From an uncultured Myxococcales bacterium (GTDB lineage Bacteria > Myxococcota_A > UBA9042), in assembly GCA_903955385.1 (NCBI GenBank), contig CAJBNH010000131.1, positions 1 through 64,000 of the forward strand: a stretch of 64,000 nt of DNA, read 5' to 3'. This document shows, in pieces, positions 18,096-26,114 of the stretch. A program made the translations under genes and the position numbers. Numbering within the stretch: position 1 is the first letter of the stretch; every line of letters starts with the position of its first letter. The notes under the pieces were generated by a model. It was not told the origin of the DNA and searched no databases. It was given only the letters and a program-made list of their open reading frames with translations.

Positions 18096-19043
18096 CTACG
18101 GCTTGATGAAGAGCTCGACCCGACGGTTCTTGGCCCGCCCCGACTCCGTTTCGTTCTTGGCCACGGGCCGCGAGCTGCCGAACCCGGCCGCCTGGAACTT
18201 CACGTCCGCGCCCACGCCCGCCTTGCCGAGCGCCGTGACCACCGAGTCCGCCCGCTGCTTCGACAATTTGTTGTTGGCTTCGTCCGCGCCGACGTTGTCC
18301 GTGTGGCCTTCGACGCGCACCGTGCAGCCGGGATAGGCCTTGATGACCTCGGCCAGCGCGGTCATCGCGCCCTTGGCGGCGGGCTTCAGGTCCCACTTGG
18401 CGCTGTCGAACAGGATGGCCGCGTCCAGCTCGACCTTGATGCCTTCAGGCGTCGCCACCGCCTTGACCTTGTTCAGCGCGGCCGACAGGCCCGATGCGAA
18501 GTCGCCCATCGCGAAGATGCGCTCGTCCTTGCCCGCCGGCGTGACCCACAACTGGATGCCCAGCTGCTGCGCGGGTCCTTGGAAGAACCAGACCTTCATC
18601 GTGTGGGGGCCGGCCTTCAGGTCAGTGTCGCCCTGTACGCTTTGGGTCGCGTGCACGCCGTCGTTGGCGATGACTTCCTTGCCGTCGATCCACAGCATCG
18701 AGCCGTCGTCCGACTCCATGCGCCACGTGAAAGCGCCGTCCTTGGGCACCTGAAACGTGCCGGTGTACACCAGACCGAACCACTCGAAGCGGTCCGAAAC
18801 CCCGGGGAAGCCCTCCGTGAAGTCGCGAATGGGCACGTCGAAACGGTCGGTGTACAGCGTCCCTTGGATCTTGCGCTGGGCCAGATCCGCCGGCATCCCT
18901 TCGTCCTCCTCGGTCAGGTAGTACAGCGACCCCTTGAGGTTGAAGAGGCCCGGTTCCTTGCTGCCAAGACCCGCCTGGGGCGGTGCGGCGAACACGGAAC
19001 CGGCAAACAGCAGCATCGACAAGAACAGCATCAGGACTCGCAT
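18096..19043 (-). CDS. PA14 domain - OmpA family outer-membrane protein
   Basis: The 315-residue product starts with a signal peptide (MLLFAGSVFA|APP). A PA14-like carbohydrate-binding domain at about 30-175 shows GLVYTGTFQVPKDGAFTWRMESDDGSMLWIDGKEV. An OmpA peptidoglycan-binding domain at about 200-315 shows ILFDSAKWDLKP, VEGHTDNVG and SGRAKNRRVEL. It likely anchors to peptidoglycan while the PA14 part binds glycan at the surface. Its ATG (19041-19043) overlaps the stop of the exonuclease III gene in TGATG, which implies translational coupling. Confidence 0.92.
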   Translation of the reverse strand: MRVLMLFLSMLLFAGSVFAAPPQAGLGSKEPGLFNLKGSLYYLTEEDEGMPADLAQRKIQGTLYTDRFDVPIRDFTEGFPGVSDRFEWFGLVYTGTFQVPKDGAFTWRMESDDGSMLWIDGKEVIANDGVHATQSVQGDTDLKAGPHTMKVWFFQGPAQQLGIQLWVTPAGKDERIFAMGDFASGLSAALNKVKAVATPEGIKVELDAAILFDSAKWDLKPAAKGAMTALAEVIKAYPGCTVRVEGHTDNVGADEANNKLSKQRADSVVTALGKAGVGADVKFQAAGFGSSRPVAKNETESGRAKNRRVELFIKP

Positions 19044-19870
19044 CACGGCTTCCCCCCTTGTAGAAAAATGCCATCGCCAAACGTTGCGCCGACCGGACAG
19101 TGGTCTGACCCTGTCACACTTGCGGCGATGAAAGCGCGCTGGAGATGCGGCATCGCGCCTTGCGAGGCAAGGACATAGTCCAAACGCCAACCGATGTTCT
19201 TGGCCCTGACGCCAAAGCGCTGGCTCCACCACGAGTAATGCCCCGATTCATCGGGGTGCTGGTGGCGGAAGGTGTCGGTCCAGCCGTTGCCCAGCCAGCG
19301 ATCGAGTTCGGCGCGCTCGTGGGGCAGAAAGCCGCTGGTGCCGACGTTGGCCTTGGGGCGCGCCAAGTCGATCTCGCGGTGCGCGGTGTTGAAGTCGCCC
19401 ACCACCAGCACCGGCTCGCCGGCCGCCCGCAGCGGTTCCAGCCGGTCGAACAACCGCTGGTAGAACGCAAGCTTGTACGGCACCCGGTCGTTGCTGCGCT
19501 TGCCGTCGGGCAGCGTGCTGCCGTTGCCGTTGGGAAAGTAGCCGTTGGCGACGGTCAGGCGCCCCAAGCGGACCGTCAGCAGCCGCCCCTCGTCATCGAA
19601 CTCCGCAGCGTCCATGCCGATGTGCACGTGATCTGGGGCACGGCGAGCAAAGATGCCGACGCCGCTGTAGCCGGGGCGCTGCGCGGGCGCGAAGTGGGCG
19701 TGCCAGCCGGGGGGCTCGCGCAGGGTCGGCTCCAGCTGGTGGGGGTAGGCGCGGACCTCTTGCACCGCCACGAGGTCACCGCCGCAGTCCTGCAGCCAAC
19801 GCTCGAACCCCTTGGTACCGCACGCGCGCAGGCCGTTGACGTTCCAGGACCAAATCGTGAATTCGCTCAT
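19043..19870 (-). CDS. xth: Exodeoxyribonuclease III
   Basis: The 275-residue protein shows the full exonuclease III/AP-endonuclease (EEP) signature: SWNVNGLRA with Asn10 and Asn12, VAVQEVRA with the metal-binding Glu, GDFNTAHREIDLA, and the C-terminal SDHCPV with catalytic His. WRLDYVLAS also fits. It should cleave abasic sites and remove 3'-blocked nucleotides from duplex DNA in base excision repair. It lies 17 nt after the Ser/Thr kinase gene and is coupled to the PA14/OmpA gene. A SMUG1-type glycosylase, which makes abasic sites, is encoded in the same window at 30772-31512 but is not in this operon. Confidence 0.96.
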   Translation of the reverse strand: MSEFTIWSWNVNGLRACGTKGFERWLQDCGGDLVAVQEVRAYPHQLEPTLREPPGWHAHFAPAQRPGYSGVGIFARRAPDHVHIGMDAAEFDDEGRLLTVRLGRLTVANGYFPNGNGSTLPDGKRSNDRVPYKLAFYQRLFDRLEPLRAAGEPVLVVGDFNTAHREIDLARPKANVGTSGFLPHERAELDRWLGNGWTDTFRHQHPDESGHYSWWSQRFGVRAKNIGWRLDYVLASQGAMPHLQRAFIAASVTGSDHCPVGATFGDGIFLQGGKP

Positions 19871-19887
19871 GGTGCAGGGACTTCCGT

Positions 19888-22035
19888 TCAGGGTCGCGGT
19901 GTGGGCGGACGCGGGCGGTGGCGGGTCGCCGCTCCGGCCGCCTCGATCAACGCGCGCTTCTGCGCGACCTGCGCTTGGGCGTCGGCTTGGGCCTTGGCCT
20001 CTTCCTGCGTCGATGGCCGCCAGACCGAGGCGACCTGTGCCAGCGCCAGGAAGTTGGCCGCCCCCATCAGGATGTACGCCCAGGACGGGAACTGGACCGC
20101 CAGCATCGCGGCCGTGAAGTAAATCAGCGCGCCCCAGAGCATCCTCGCGTTGATGGTCGCGGCCAGCGCGGCAAGGATCAGAAAGAGGATCAGCAGGTCA
20201 TCGGCCAACGCCTGCGGCAACGGCACCTGCTGCCACCACGCCATCGACCGGTGCGCCGCCAGCACGAACACGCCGGTTGCCAGCAGCTGCACGAACGAGC
20301 GATTGGCGCGGTTCTGCAGCAGCACGCGCCGCCCGATCCACACACCGGCGCCGACAAACGCGGCCAGAAAGACGATCGACAGCAAATAGCCCGTGTAGTT
20401 CGGGCGGTACAGGCCCATCAGGTCCAGCACGCCAAAGCCCGCAGGCAGCAGCGCCCACACCACGCCAATCGCCACCACGAACTCGGACCGCAGCTTGCCG
20501 CCGACCTTGAAGTCCATCTCGTGCTGCAGCTTCTTCAGCTGGACGAACTGCGCCTCATGCTGCTTGAGTCGCTGGGCCAGATTCTCGAGCTCGCGCAACA
20601 GGTCCACCGGAGGGTGGCGCATGTCGCCCACCAGCAGCGACGCCGCCCGCAGCTCGCCGTGGTGGATCTCGTAGCGGGCCATGCGCCCCAGCACCGACTC
20701 GAGCCCCGCCTCAGCCAGCGCGTTCTGCGGCCACGTGCGCAGCGCCTGCTGGTAGCCGAACCGACACTCGCCGAACAGGTTGTAGACCAGCCCCGCGACC
20801 TCGGCAGCCAGACTGACATTGGTCTTTTCGTCCAGCAGCGGGTCGCCCATCGGCCCCAGACCGTCGATCACCTGCGCCAAGGTCTCCTCACGCGAGGCAG
20901 CCTCGTGGGCCAGCTGGATCGAGCTGCGGTGGCGCAGAAAGTCGGCCAGCGCCTCACGAAATGCCCGTGCCGTCTGCGGACGCTGGCGCGGGTCGCGGTG
21001 GCAGGTGCGGTTGCACAGCTCGGCCAGCTCAGTCGGCACTGACAGGTCGTAGGTCGCCGGCTGCGACTGGAAGGCCAGGTACATCACGGCGAACACGTCT
21101 TCGCCCCGGTGGCGCGGCAGACCGGTCAGGATCGTGTGCAGCAGCCCTCCCAGCAGGTAGACGTCGGTGCGCTCGTCCAGACCGTCCAAGGTGCCGGAAA
21201 TCATCTCTGGGGCCATGTAGGCAGGCGTACCGGCCACACCGCGGAATTCGACGCCCGCAAGGCGCTGGGCCTCGTTGAGATGCAGCGCCACGCCCCAGTC
21301 GACGACGTAAACCTCGCCAAAATGGCCGACCATCACATTGTCCGGCTTCAGATCGCGGTGCACGACGCCCTGACTGTGGGCAAACGACATGGCGTTGCAC
21401 ACCTGCATCAGCACGTCCAGCTGCCGCTCCAGCTCGTCGCCGTCCAAACAGGTCGCGCCGGGGGTGCGGTGACCGTAGAGCTGCCCGCTCCAGACCGTGC
21501 CCTCGATGCGCTTCATCACCAACACCGGAGAGCCGTCGCGATCCACGCCCAGATCGTACACCGGCACGATATTGGGGTGTTGCAGGACGCCCGTCAGCCT
21601 GGCCTCTCGCAGCAGCTCGCGCTGGGTCTCGACGCTGAGCTGGTCGGCCCGCACGGTCTTGACCGCCACCGGACGCGCCAACGCCACCTGGGTCGCCGCG
21701 CGCACCACGCCCATGCCGCCGCGGCCAATCTCCTCACCCAATTCGAGCTCGGTGTGCGCCGACGACGACCCCACCGCGATGATCGGCAGCGTCTTCAGGG
21801 CGTTCCACTCGGGCGCGCTGACCGGGAGGCTCAGGGGCATTCGCGTCGCGAGCGCCGGCAATCGAACGGTCTCGTCGCTGGCGATGGTCTCCCAGACCTT
21901 GGCAAAGGCGGGATCGGGCGCGGCAGGGCGGGGGGAGGAGGTCAAGGCGCGGCTCCAATCAGGACCGGCAAGGATCCCGGGCAATTGCCAACAGGGTAAA
22001 CCAGCGTCGGCGCGTGGGGAAGCTGATCCGGGCAT
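19888..22035 (-). CDS. Membrane-anchored serine/threonine protein kinase
   Basis: Up to 715 residues. The kinase domain spans about 95-370: Gly-loop GRGGMGVV (about 104-111), VAVKTVRAD with the catalytic Lys, HRDLKPDN near 223-230, DWG in place of DFG, and GTPAYMAPE. A coiled-coil-like stretch (LLRELENLAQRLKQHE...LKKLQHE) lies at about 475-510, and about six transmembrane helices at about 515-690. A short charged tail is rich in Ala/Gln. The kinase is thus N-terminal and cytosolic. Start is uncertain: ATG at 22035 lacks a clear ribosome site, and TTG at 21945 is an alternative. First gene of the probable operon with xth and the PA14/OmpA gene. Confidence 0.92.
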   Translation of the reverse strand: MPGSASPRADAGLPCWQLPGILAGPDWSRALTSSPRPAAPDPAFAKVWETIASDETVRLPALATRMPLSLPVSAPEWNALKTLPIIAVGSSSAHTELELGEEIGRGGMGVVRAATQVALARPVAVKTVRADQLSVETQRELLREARLTGVLQHPNIVPVYDLGVDRDGSPVLVMKRIEGTVWSGQLYGHRTPGATCLDGDELERQLDVLMQVCNAMSFAHSQGVVHRDLKPDNVMVGHFGEVYVVDWGVALHLNEAQRLAGVEFRGVAGTPAYMAPEMISGTLDGLDERTDVYLLGGLLHTILTGLPRHRGEDVFAVMYLAFQSQPATYDLSVPTELAELCNRTCHRDPRQRPQTARAFREALADFLRHRSSIQLAHEAASREETLAQVIDGLGPMGDPLLDEKTNVSLAAEVAGLVYNLFGECRFGYQQALRTWPQNALAEAGLESVLGRMARYEIHHGELRAASLLVGDMRHPPVDLLRELENLAQRLKQHEAQFVQLKKLQHEMDFKVGGKLRSEFVVAIGVVWALLPAGFGVLDLMGLYRPNYTGYLLSIVFLAAFVGAGVWIGRRVLLQNRANRSFVQLLATGVFVLAAHRSMAWWQQVPLPQALADDLLILFLILAALAATINARMLWGALIYFTAAMLAVQFPSWAYILMGAANFLALAQVASVWRPSTQEEAKAQADAQAQVAQKRALIEAAGAATRHRPRPPTPRP

Positions 22036-22100
22036 GGCGGGTTCGCTTCGGGTGCTCTAGGCTCCGCCCGCTGTCCCCCTGCAGGCAAAGGAAAGTCCCC

Positions 22101-23288
22101 ATGTCCGTCTGTCCCCTCAAGTTCGCCCTCGTGCTCGCGCCCCTGCTTGCCATCGTCCTGGTTACCCCGGCCGCCGCGCTGCCACCGGCTGCGGCCAAGC
22201 AGCAGGTCACGTTCGCCTTTACAGGCAACGGCTTGGGCGAGGTCGACCCCTGCGGCTGCGCCAACAAGCCGATGGGCGGTCTGGCCCGCCGTGCGCAGAC
22301 CTGGCAGGACCGCCAGCGCAACCGCTATGCCGCGCTGCTGCTGGACACCGGGGCGACGCTGGCCCCCGGCGCCGACGGCCTGCCCGAGCGGCCGGGCGAG
22401 GGCCCTGCGCGCGCCGCGCTGCTGATGGAGACGATGGGCTACATGGGCTACACGGCCCTGCACGTCGCCGCCGTGGATATCTCGATCGGCATGGATCGCC
22501 TGAGGAAGTTGGGCAAGCAGCAGAGGGTTCCCCTGTTGTCGACCAACCTGCTGCTGGGCGGCAAGCCGGCGTTCCTGCCAACCCTTGTCAAGCAGGCGGG
22601 GCCGTTGAAGGTGGGGGTCTTGGGCCTGTCGCCGCAAAACCCGCCCGGCGCCAAGTACTTGAAGGCCGCCGGTCTGACGGTGCAGGACCCGACGACCGCC
22701 GCGCGCAAGGCGGTGGCCGACCTGCGCGGCCAGGGCTGCACGTTCGTGGTGTTGCTGAGCCAGCTGAGCCGTGCCGAAGCCGACAAGCTGGCACGGCAGG
22801 TGCCGGGCATCGACCTGGTGCTGGGCTCGAGCGCGATGGAGATGTCCAGCGATCTCGCAGAGCTGGGGCCGACCCTGTTCGCCGACGCCTACCAGAAGGG
22901 CCGCACGCTGAACGAGGCGGTGGTCCATGTGCGCGGCAAGGCTCCGCGCTTCGTGGCGGGCGACCGGCGCGGCGGTCTGCAGAAGGAGCAGAAAGAGGTC
23001 ACGGCCCAGGTGGCCGCCCTGCAGCGCCAGCTCGACGCCCTGCGCACCCAGCCCGCGGCAAAGGCGCAGGCAGCCCGCCCGGCCCTGGAGCAGCAGTTGG
23101 CCGCCAAGCGGGCGAAACTGCAGAGGTTGACGCTGGATCTCGACAGCGCACCGCCACTGGCGGCCGACGCGAACACGGTGTCGCTGGAAGTGGTGGGGCT
23201 GGAGGTCGGGCTGCCGGACGACCCCGAAGTGGCCAGTCTGGTGACGGCGTACCACAAGAAGTTTCCGAAGCTGGACGGGGGCGAATAG
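22101..23288 (+). CDS. Secreted 5'-nucleotidase/metallophosphoesterase-like protein
   Basis: ATG at 22101 follows AAAGGAAAG and starts a signal peptide (LAIVLVTPAAA), giving 395 residues. EVDPCGCANKPMGGLARRAQ, LLLDTGATLAP, MGYTALHVAAVDI and VGVLGLSPQN line up with a UshA-like family in which the first block normally reads '.ND.HG.l.PCGC'. Here it reads FTGNGLGEVDPCGC, so the usual Asp-x-His metal ligands are absent, and the GNH motif is replaced too. Residues about 290-350 form a coiled coil (QKEQKEVTAQVAALQRQLDAL). It may be a catalytically dead relative that binds ligand. Divergent from the kinase gene. Confidence 0.75.
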   Translation: MSVCPLKFALVLAPLLAIVLVTPAAALPPAAAKQQVTFAFTGNGLGEVDPCGCANKPMGGLARRAQTWQDRQRNRYAALLLDTGATLAPGADGLPERPGEGPARAALLMETMGYMGYTALHVAAVDISIGMDRLRKLGKQQRVPLLSTNLLLGGKPAFLPTLVKQAGPLKVGVLGLSPQNPPGAKYLKAAGLTVQDPTTAARKAVADLRGQGCTFVVLLSQLSRAEADKLARQVPGIDLVLGSSAMEMSSDLAELGPTLFADAYQKGRTLNEAVVHVRGKAPRFVAGDRRGGLQKEQKEVTAQVAALQRQLDALRTQPAAKAQAARPALEQQLAAKRAKLQRLTLDLDSAPPLAADANTVSLEVVGLEVGLPDDPEVASLVTAYHKKFPKLDGGE

Positions 23289-23292
23289 TCGT

Positions 23293-23305
23293 GAAGCGAG
23301 GGTCA
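23293..23305 (+). repeat. 13-bp direct repeat flanking the KirBac gene, left copy
   Basis: GAAGCGAGGGTCA at 23293-23305 occurs again in the same orientation at 24341-24353, on the other side of the potassium channel gene. It could be a footprint of insertion, or chance. Confidence 0.4.
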
Positions 23306-23321
23306 AGCAGCCATCAGGCCG

Positions 23322-24263
23322 CTAGTCGACCTTCGGACCCGCGCCGACCACCACGTGCCCTTGCTCGTCCAGCGGCAAAGTATCGTCGAACCGCGCGTAA
23401 TCCAGGATGCGCCCGCCGTCCTCGGTCACCGTGATGACGTCGGCGAAGCGCGCGTTCCACACGAGGTCGCGCCAGCTGTAGCCCCAGCGGGCGTGCACCG
23501 TCTGCGAGAACGAGTCGTCGATGCCGGTCAGCGACACGAAGAACTCGGCGTTGCAGGCCTCGAGATCCTCGGGCGTCTTGCCCAGCATCGGGCTCCTGTC
23601 GTCGATCGGGTGGATGCAGGTGAGCGAAAGCGCGAAGATCGGCGTGTGGTTGCGCACGAGCCCCAAGTCGATGAGCCGCCGCACCCGCTCGCCCTCGTGC
23701 GTGGTGTCCCAGACCAGCATCACGACGTGAATGCGCGCCTCGACGATCTGGTTGCCGCGGGCATTGGCGACCCGGAAGATCAGGGAATTCACGCCGTCGC
23801 GCCGGCCGATGACCGCCACCTTGGAAAAGACCACGCGCGACGTCGGCTTGGAGAACTTGGCGAACATCAGGCCGGTCGCCATCGAGAAGCCGAGCAAGCC
23901 GATGAAGGCCTCGACCGTCACCAGTGTGTTCGCCCACGGACCGACGGGCACGAGCTGGCCGTAGCCGATGGTCGCCATGGTCTGCACGCTGAAGAAGAAG
24001 GCGTCGACGAACGACCCGGGGCGCGCGTTTTGAAGATTGGCCCCGCCGACCACGTACAGCGTGGCGAAAAACAGGTTTGCGCCGATGTACGCGGTGCCCA
24101 GAGCGCCGACCAGTCTGGGCCACGTCGTCGACAGCAGCAGGTGGTAGAAGTCGGTAAACGGACCCGCGGCCAGGCCGACCCGGCGCACGGTCATGGTGCC
24201 GCGGCTGGCCAATCCGGTGCCGCGCGGTGGCTCGGTCTGTCGGTCGGGCGTGGTGGAAGCCAT
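23322..24263 (-). CDS. Inward-rectifier potassium channel (KirBac family)
   Basis: The 313-residue product has two transmembrane helices (about 50-72 and 111-133) around a pore loop. The K+ selectivity filter is TIGYG (98-102), followed by GQLVPVGPWAN. The C-terminal beta-rich cytoplasmic domain (about 145-305) has the Kir signatures NSLIFRVANARGNQIVEARIHV and LTCIHPIDDRSP. KirBac channels conduct K+ and are gated through the cytoplasmic domain. The ATG start is at 24263. The gene is flanked by 13-bp direct repeats and by an inverted repeat, which may indicate insertion as a unit. Confidence 0.96.
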   Translation of the reverse strand: MASTTPDRQTEPPRGTGLASRGTMTVRRVGLAAGPFTDFYHLLLSTTWPRLVGALGTAYIGANLFFATLYVVGGANLQNARPGSFVDAFFFSVQTMATIGYGQLVPVGPWANTLVTVEAFIGLLGFSMATGLMFAKFSKPTSRVVFSKVAVIGRRDGVNSLIFRVANARGNQIVEARIHVVMLVWDTTHEGERVRRLIDLGLVRNHTPIFALSLTCIHPIDDRSPMLGKTPEDLEACNAEFFVSLTGIDDSFSQTVHARWGYSWRDLVWNARFADVITVTEDGGRILDYARFDDTLPLDEQGHVVVGAGPKVD

Positions 24264-24559
24264 GGCGGTGAGCTCTCGCGCGGCGCAAAAGGGGCGCCGA
24301 AGCAGCGAGTTTGTGCGGTGGGGGCTGGCCGGGTCAACCGGAAGCGAGGGTCAGGTATTCACCGTTCACCGTTTCCGGTGACGCGGGAAATGGGAGAAGG
24401 TTCATTCCTGACCCTCTCCACACCGCAGAAGTGCCTTGCTGGCGAATCACGCCTCCGGTATGGTCGCGGCCGCGCGATTCTCAGGCGTTGCGCGGGCCCG
24501 GCCGGATTCCGGCCGAGGCAACAGGCCCCGCGCACCTCGCCCCAGACGATGCAGGCAGG
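24264..24559. other. Divergent intergenic region, 296 bp
   Basis: This region lies between the divergent KirBac and permease genes. It holds the second 13-bp repeat copy (24341-24353) and the inverted repeat at 24346-24416. No open frame within it is convincing. Confidence 0.6.
24346..24416. repeat. 71-bp inverted-repeat element
   Basis: GAGGGTCAGG (24346-24355) pairs perfectly with CCTGACCCTC (24407-24416). Inside, TCACCG (24366-24371) and CGGTGA (24376-24381) form a hairpin with a TTTC loop. It resembles a small REP-like foldback and sits in a promoter region. Confidence 0.7.
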
Positions 24560-25846
24560 ATGGATTCGGCACTCGCCTACTCGACCTTCGCCATGACGAT
24601 TGCGCTGGCCGTCTCCCGGCCACGCATCGGTCTGGGCGAACTGCGGATGACTCCTGGCCTCGCTGCGGTGCTGGGGGTGTTCATCCTGCTCGCCACGGGT
24701 CTGCTGCCGTTCGGCGAACTGTGGACTTCGGCGCAGGTGCAGTGGCGACCCTTGCTGGCGCTCACCAGTGTCATGGTGATGACAGGTGTGGTCCGCGAAG
24801 TCGGCGCTTTCGATCGCGTGGCCCTCAAGCTCGAAGCCCACGCCAGAGGCACCGCGGCCACGCGCGCTTTCGACTTGATCTTCGTCGCCGCCGTGGTGAC
24901 GCCCACGCTGCTGAACAACGACGCCGCGATCCTGCTGTTGACGCCGATCGCCGTGGTGCTGGCGCGCAAGCTCTACCCGGGCAACGACAAGGTGCTCGAG
25001 GCCTTCGTGTTCGCCGTGTTCCTGGCCCCTGGCGTCGCGCCGCTCGTCGTCTCGAACCCGATGAATCTGATCGTCGCCGAGTTCGTCGGGCTTGGCTTCA
25101 ACGACTATGCCAGGGTGATGGTGCCCATCTCGATCGCCGGAGCGCTCCTCACGTTCGCCATCCTTCGCTTCCACTACCGCCATGCGCTCACCGCTCAGGC
25201 GGCGCCCAGCGAGCCGGTGCTGATGCCGGCGCGACATCCCGCTGAGCTTCCGGCGCTGGGAGTTCTGCTCGCCGTCTTCCTGTGCTACCCCATCATGGCG
25301 GCACTGGGTGGGCCGATCTGGTCGGTCGCCGCCGTCGGCGCCCTGAGCGCGCTGATCATCGCCAAGCGCCATGCCGTCGCCTCGCCGCGCAAGCTCGCGA
25401 GTCACGTCTCTCTCGACATCCTTGCGTTTTTGTGGGGGATCTACCTGGTCGTCGCCGGACTGCGCGGCGTCGGGGTCGTCGAACGCCTGACGAGCCTGTA
25501 CGACGCGTACGAGGGCGGCCACGGCCTGCACCTGGCCGTCGTCGGCGTGGTTTCAGCCCTTGGATCGGCCATCGCCGACAATCATCCGATGTCGGTGCTG
25601 AACATGATGGCCCTGGGCAACCACGAGGGCACCCGGCCGCTGCTTGCCGCGCTCATCGGCGGCGACATCGGCCCTCGGCTGCTGCCCATCGGGTCGCTGG
25701 CCGGGCTGCTGTGGCTCGACGTCCTGCGCCGCAAAGGCATCGAGATCGGCATCGGCCGGTTCGCGCGGCTCGGAACGCTGCTGGTGCTCCCCACGCTGGC
25801 GTTGTCGCTCTGGATGCTCTGGGTGTCGGATTATATCTGGCATTGA
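24560..25846 (+). CDS. ArsB/NhaD-type anion permease
   Basis: The 428-residue integral membrane protein has about ten to eleven hydrophobic segments. It shows the family's two pseudo-repeats: first PTLLNNDAAILLLTPIAVVLA with APLVVSNPMNLIVAEF, then ALGSAIADNHPMSVLNMMAL with GGDIGPRLLPIGSLAGLLWL. These match the ion transporter (IT) superfamily that includes ArsB and NhaD. Arsenite efflux is possible, but no arsR, arsC or arsA lies nearby, so the substrate is open. Start ATG at 24560 has AGGCAGG next to it, and there is no better upstream ATG. Confidence 0.88.
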   Translation: MDSALAYSTFAMTIALAVSRPRIGLGELRMTPGLAAVLGVFILLATGLLPFGELWTSAQVQWRPLLALTSVMVMTGVVREVGAFDRVALKLEAHARGTAATRAFDLIFVAAVVTPTLLNNDAAILLLTPIAVVLARKLYPGNDKVLEAFVFAVFLAPGVAPLVVSNPMNLIVAEFVGLGFNDYARVMVPISIAGALLTFAILRFHYRHALTAQAAPSEPVLMPARHPAELPALGVLLAVFLCYPIMAALGGPIWSVAAVGALSALIIAKRHAVASPRKLASHVSLDILAFLWGIYLVVAGLRGVGVVERLTSLYDAYEGGHGLHLAVVGVVSALGSAIADNHPMSVLNMMALGNHEGTRPLLAALIGGDIGPRLLPIGSLAGLLWLDVLRRKGIEIGIGRFARLGTLLVLPTLALSLWMLWVSDYIWH

Positions 25847-26114
25847 CGCCTGACCGGTCGGGTCACTGCTCCCGGTTGCCGACGCTCACACAGGCGTGCC
25901 GACTACCTGCCGACGGGTAGACGCAAGCCGCCAAGCCCATCCATCACCACCCTCGCCACCAGCCCCGCCGCGCCCCCCACCTGCCGAAGCCTCGGTGCGC
26001 GCTCGACAGTTCACGCACGATTCACACCGCGTCCACACCGCACCGCACCGCTCGCCGCGTGGTCGGGCGACCCTGCCGAGTGTCGGCCACCGCTGGCTGA
26101 CAGGGGAGGCAAGG
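25847..26114. other. Intergenic region, 268 bp
   Basis: Both flanking genes are on the plus strand. I see no gene, strong hairpin or repeat. The 3' end carries the ribosome-binding site (GGGGAGGCAAGG) of the gene at 26115, and a promoter is expected here. Confidence 0.4.

Noticed and set aside
24560-25846. Arsenic resistance operon
   Set aside because: The permease fits ArsB/NhaD, but no arsR, arsC or arsA is adjacent, so arsenite specificity is not claimed.
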